Part shown: piece by piece, positions 4,403-6,771 of the stretch
How the letters are laid out: each line of letters begins with the position of its first letter
Numbering within the stretch: the first letter of the stretch is position 1
Source: Candidatus Peregrinibacteria bacterium
GTDB taxonomy: Bacteria; Patescibacteriota; Gracilibacteria; UBA1369; UBA12463
DNA: 6,771 bases
Direction of reading: 5' to 3'
NCBI GenBank assembly: GCA_016215735.1
Contig: JACRIA010000085.1
Location: forward strand, 1 to 6,771
The notes under the pieces: model-generated
What the model was told of the DNA's origin: nothing
The model's database searches: none
What the model saw: the letters and a program-made list of their open reading frames with translations, nothing else
Position numbers and translations under genes: made by a program

Positions 4403-4940
4403 CGACTTGTCCAAACTCGCCGCAATAAAAGAAATGATCGATACTGCTGAAACCAGTATTAATTCCGCAAAACAAATTTTGAGTGAAATGCTCGGCGGAA
4501 AAACCGTTAAAAGCGAATACACCGCGGCGGCAAAAAATCTCAAGATGACTGAAAATATCATCGAGGGCATTTTTGACGGACAAAACATGATTAGCCCGGA
4601 CAAAAGGGCTTATCCTGTTCCGGCAAACTACGCAAGCAAATCAAAGCTTGTCCCAGGCGATGTTCTCAAACTCACAATTCAGCCGGACGGAACATTTTTA
4701 TACAAACAAATCGGCCCGACTGAAAGAAAAACTTTGATAGGAAGGTTGGGTTTTGATGATAATCAATACAAGGTAATCGCGGAAGGCAAAGCATATAAAG
4801 TTTTGCTGGCGTCTGTAACTTATTTTCACGCTGAAGCCGGCGATAAAGTAACAATTGTCGTGCCAGCGAAAAAAGAAAGCGAATGGGCCGCTATCGAAAA
4901 CCTCCTGCCGAAGGAAGAAAGTGAAGAAAAAGAAGAATAA
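4398..4940 (+). CDS. Conserved-looking hypothetical protein (helical N terminus plus beta-rich domain)
   Basis: A 180-aa soluble protein with no signal peptide or membrane segment. Residues 1-50 look helical (LAAIKEMIDTAETSINSAKQIL). Residues ~55-165 look beta-rich, with YPVPANYASKSKLVPGD (73-89), LKLTIQPDGTFLYKQIGP, ERKTLIGRL, AEGKAYKVLLASVTYFHAEAGDKVTIVVP and a closing helix SEWAAIENLL. The tail is acidic (KEESEEKEE). Two 'GD.l.l.i' type strands (LVPGDVLKLTI and AEAGDKVTIVV) hint at an internal duplication or a small barrel fold. From memory, very similar proteins (PVPANYASKSKLVEGD..., KQIGPVERK..., ESEWAAVEN...) recur in Patescibacteria/Parcubacteria genomes as uncharacterised proteins; I cannot verify this here and know of no function. 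It is expressed from the strong promoter and structured leader upstream. Confidence 0.85.
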   Translation: MTDLSKLAAIKEMIDTAETSINSAKQILSEMLGGKTVKSEYTAAAKNLKMTENIIEGIFDGQNMISPDKRAYPVPANYASKSKLVPGDVLKLTIQPDGTFLYKQIGPTERKTLIGRLGFDDNQYKVIAEGKAYKVLLASVTYFHAEAGDKVTIVVPAKKESEWAAIENLLPKEESEEKEE

Positions 4941-4983
4941 GCAGGCCGGCCGCTAAGAACAAGCCGCCGCCTTACAGAATCAA
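4941..4983 (+). other. GC-rich gap with imperfect hairpin
   Basis: AGGCCGGCCGC (4943-4953) can pair imperfectly with GCCGCCGCCTT (4963-4973), and GGCCGGCC within it is self-complementary. A-rich sequence rather than a T-run follows, so termination is unlikely; transcription probably reads on into the next gene. It repeats the layout seen at 4226-4397: GC palindrome, then an A-rich stretch, then ATG. Confidence 0.4.
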
Positions 4984-5003
4984 AAATAAAAATAAAAAAT
5001 GAC
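4984..5003 (+). promoter_or_regulatory. A-rich translation start sequence, copy 2
   Basis: This sequence is identical to 4383-4402 over all 20 bases, including ATGAC. It sets the start of the TPR/membrane protein at 4999 and replaces a Shine-Dalgarno. Confidence 0.7.
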
Positions 5004-5886
5004 ACCAATTAAAACAACAATACCAGAGGCAATAAATACAGTAAAAACTTGGATTTCAAACAAAGAATATGGCAAAGCGGTTCAAGGAATTGATGAAATT
5101 TTGGAATTTGAACCAGCGAACGTCGAAGCCAAAAAATTAAAAGAGGAAGCTGAAAAAATGAAGGTTGAAGCAAAGCCGGAAACAATAAAAATTGGACTAG
5201 AACCAGCGGTCGCGCCATCGAAATTAACGATAATTGACCGCGTACACAGAAAAATATCTCCAATCGGTATTGCAATTATAATCGTAGTTTTGGCTGCTTC
5301 AGGCGTTGCAGGATATTTTGGATCGAAATATTTACAGACTGGAGAAACTGAAACAGAACTTCAATTGCAAGGTTCTGTTGCTGAACCAACAATGGAAAAA
5401 CCAGCAACAGAAGGAGGACTTTCCGCGCCGTCTGAACCTGCGCTGCCTGAATCCACGCCGATTGAGGTCACGCCAGTTGAATCCGCGCCAGTTGAACCAG
5501 CGCCCGCTGAATCCGCGCCGTCTGGAGAATCTGCGGCCTCGGCAATCGAATCAGCCGCGCTATCTGGCAGTGATTTAAAGGGATCGTTCATACAAGTTGG
5601 ACAGGAATCAGCCGCACCCGCTGAACCAGCGCTACCTGAACTCGCACCTCGGACAATTGAAACTGCTCCGACTGCTGCGCTCGAAGAAACCGCGGCTCAA
5701 CCTGAATTGTCTACGCAACCAAGCAGAACTCCATTACAACTTCTTCTGGATGCATTCAGGATAACGGGTTCACTGACTACTGAAAATATTGAACCAACCG
5801 AAGAAAACACAGCAACGCAAACCACAATTCGAACTCCGGAAACGGAGGCAGAAACTCCGCAAAGAATTAAGGTAAAAAGGAGATAA
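4999..5886 (+). CDS. TPR-like, single-pass membrane protein with long Pro/Glu/Ala/Ser-rich outer region
   Basis: A 295-aa protein of unknown function. Residues ~8-56 form a TPR-like helix pair (AINTVKTWISNKEYGKAVQGIDEILEFEPANVEAKKL split over two helices), with the typical 'Y..A....d.iL...P.N.eA..L' spacing. Residues ~88-107 (PIGIAIIIVVLAASGVAGYF) are a single transmembrane helix preceded by Arg/Lys, so the TPR should be cytoplasmic and the rest outside. Residues 115-240 are low complexity, rich in Pro, Glu, Ala and Ser, with 5-residue repeats. A short helical segment (TPLQLLLDAFRITGSL, 244-259) precedes a Thr/Glu-rich stretch and a basic end (IKVKRR). A small TPR, one membrane helix and an extended stalk suggest an envelope-spanning scaffold or tether (inference). 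It lies 58 nt after the previous gene with the same start sequence, so co-expression is likely. Convergent with the HNH gene. Confidence 0.8.
   Translation: MTPIKTTIPEAINTVKTWISNKEYGKAVQGIDEILEFEPANVEAKKLKEEAEKMKVEAKPETIKIGLEPAVAPSKLTIIDRVHRKISPIGIAIIIVVLAASGVAGYFGSKYLQTGETETELQLQGSVAEPTMEKPATEGGLSAPSEPALPESTPIEVTPVESAPVEPAPAESAPSGESAASAIESAALSGSDLKGSFIQVGQESAAPAEPALPELAPRTIETAPTAALEETAAQPELSTQPSRTPLQLLLDAFRITGSLTTENIEPTEENTATQTTIRTPETEAETPQRIKVKRR
5425..5529 (+). repeat. Seven degenerate 15-nt tandem repeats (5-aa units)
   Basis: Residues 143-177 of the preceding protein read as seven 5-residue units: APSEP, ALPES, TPIEV, TPVES, APVEP, APAES, APSGE. The DNA repeats with the protein (for example ACGCCAGTTGAATCC, GCGCCAGTTGAACCA, GCGCCCGCTGAATCC). 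Two further units, APAEP and ALPEL, sit at 5614-5643. Such arrays tend to change copy number between strains and usually form an extended stalk. Confidence 0.85.
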
Positions 5887-5936
5887 TGTTGTTCAAAATG
5901 CAAATCTCCGCCGCATCACCAATTTATCTATTCTAA
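5886..5936 (+). pseudogene. Possible stub of a translationally coupled gene
   Basis: AAGGAG (5877-5882) is followed by TAATG, in which the stop of the TPR protein (5884-5886) overlaps an ATG at 5886. This is a classic coupling arrangement, but the frame closes after 16 residues (MLFKMQISAASPIYLF) and overlaps the 3' end of the minus-strand HNH gene. It may be the remaining start of a gene lost or replaced downstream, or only chance from Lys-Arg-Arg codons. Confidence 0.25.
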
Positions 5937-6771
5937 ATTTTTCGCTGTTCTTATCTGCGCGACCCGGCAGCATTCTAAGGCACCACTTTTCCGGCGGCCT
6001 TTCTTCATTTTCAATCAATCCAAGATGGGCAAGTCTTTCATGCGCTTTGCATAAAGGCGTTAATTGATCCGGATTATGCGCATGTGTGAGGCTGAAACGG
6101 GCTGTGTGATGCAAAATTTCGTATGGTTTTGTACAGCCTGGGAATGCGCAGGTGCCGTTGGTTTTTGCGAGCGCGTAGTTTTTGATTTTTGCAGGCACGT
6201 ATCTTTTTGCGTTTTTAATTGGCTGCGGTTTTTCTGTTTCAAGCTTTTCTTTATATAACGCAATAAATTTTTGCATTAACTCATCCCAGTTGCCGCTACC
6301 TTTGAGTTTGCGTAATTCATCTGCGGTGCGAGGACTCATTTCCATTTGAATTGTTTCAGTTTTTATTTCAGAAAATAGATTTTGTGTTTGTCCATTTTCG
6401 GTAACGTTACGGAAAATAGACTGATTATTGTTTTGTGTTTTATCTATATACCATCCAGCGGTTTCCAGTTCTTCTTGCCGCGCTTTCTGAAATTCCTTTA
6501 CATACGTTTCAAGCGTATGAACGCTCATTTCACAAGCTTTTTCTGCCCAAAAGGCCGCTGTTTGCGGGGTTGCGATAGTGACGACTGGCCGTACAGCATT
6601 TATGCCTTTTTCTTCAATCACTTTTATGAGTTCCGGCTTGTCTTCTGCTTTCTTTAGAATTCGAAGCGCATCATTTACTGCATTTGCGCTCATTCCTGCT
6701 AAAATTCTTGCGTATTCATAGATATTGGGGAAGCCGCGCTTCCGCCAAATTTCGCGCTTTTCTATTTCAGG
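5893..6771 (-). CDS. HNH endonuclease, C-terminal part (5' end outside window)
   Basis: On the minus strand the frame is open from the right window edge to a TGA at 5893-5895, giving at least 292 residues. The Met at 6693 is internal, because coding-like sequence continues upstream of it (EIEKREIWRKRGFPNIYEYA). That upstream part resembles the N-terminal helical region of DUF222/HNH-type proteins ('EIErR.l....GY.SLFEYC...LGyS'). Numbering from Met 6693, the nuclease core lies at ~164-225. Cys182/Cys187 and Cys215/His218 look like a zinc site, and His195-His196, Asn207 (HNPDQLTPLC) and His218 form the HNH pattern. The region between (~75-160) is Gln/Asn/Glu-rich and less ordered. Such genes are common in phage, mobile and CPR genomes; the substrate is unknown. 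No partner methylase is visible. It ends 6 nt from the convergent plus-strand stop, with no terminator between them. Confidence 0.87.
   Translation of the reverse strand, partial: PEIEKREIWRKRGFPNIYEYARILAGMSANAVNDALRILKKAEDKPELIKVIEEKGINAVRPVVTIATPQTAAFWAEKACEMSVHTLETYVKEFQKARQEELETAGWYIDKTQNNNQSIFRNVTENGQTQNLFSEIKTETIQMEMSPRTADELRKLKGSGNWDELMQKFIALYKEKLETEKPQPIKNAKRYVPAKIKNYALAKTNGTCAFPGCTKPYEILHHTARFSLTHAHNPDQLTPLCKAHERLAHLGLIENEERPPEKWCLRMLPGRADKNSEKFRIDKLVMRRRFAF

Noticed and set aside
4200..4603. Two minus-strand frames over the leader region
   Set aside because: They are kept open by the repeated hairpin/A-rich units read backwards and overlap the promoter and the start of the 180-aa protein; no start signal or family features.
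5306..5578. Arg/Asn/Gln-rich plus-strand frame inside the TPR gene
   Set aside because: A frame-shifted reading of the same 15-nt repeats (NPRRLRSRQLNPRQLNQRPL), with no independent start signal.
5361..5591. Asp/Ser/Gly/Ala-rich minus-strand frame
   Set aside because: It is the antisense of the 15-nt repeats; its composition is explained by the repeat.
5834..5847. CTCCG-GAAA-CGGAG stem-loop near the end of the TPR gene
   Set aside because: A short stem with a GNRA-type loop inside coding sequence and no T-run; likely chance from Thr-Pro-Glu-Thr codons.

Overview
The window looks like a piece of a bacterial genome from the Patescibacteria (Candidate Phyla Radiation) or a close relative. It is AT-rich with short, A-rich intergenic gaps, and most gene starts lack a good Shine-Dalgarno. 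Four promoters share the bacterial extended -10 form TGnTATAAT. The gene set mixes an archease/RtcB RNA-repair pair with FtsQ- and Sbp-type division genes, a LiaI/LiaF-like mini membrane protein and a soluble protein whose sequence I associate with CPR genomes. The assignment comes from style and gene content; no database search was possible.

Layout. (1) Positions 2-286 hold the 3' end of an M20-family metallopeptidase-like gene whose tail carries a perfect GC palindrome. (2) Positions 294-573 form a self-contained unit: promoter, a 57-aa (or 43-aa) membrane protein with Cys-tipped ends, and a strong intrinsic terminator. (3) Positions 573-2740 hold an extended -10 promoter abutting that terminator, then archease, rtcB and a small basic protein of unknown function. 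All the RtcB catalytic residues that can be checked are present. (4) Positions 2753-4191 hold a new extended -10 promoter, an FtsQ/DivIB-like POTRA protein, a 138-nt gap with an imperfect inverted repeat, and an Sbp-like (DUF1290) membrane protein. FtsQ followed by Sbp recalls the Firmicutes division cluster. (5) Positions 4188-5886 hold a strong promoter overlapping the sbp stop and a leader of about 170 nt with four successive hairpins. These are followed by a conserved-looking soluble protein and a TPR/transmembrane/Pro-Glu-Ala-Ser-rich protein; both start inside an identical 20-nt A-rich sequence. (6) Positions 5893-6771, minus strand, hold the C-terminal part of an HNH endonuclease that runs off the right edge and converges on the previous gene.

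How the genes work together. Archease activates the RtcB 3'-phosphate RNA ligase, so that pair is one functional unit. FtsQ and Sbp probably belong to cell division or envelope biology. The last two plus-strand genes have no assigned function, but the shared leader sequence and likely shared promoter suggest joint expression. I found no CRISPR, toxin-antitoxin, tRNA/rRNA or complete mobile element. The least explained parts are the four-hairpin leader, the duplicated A-rich initiation sequence and the two unassigned proteins behind them.
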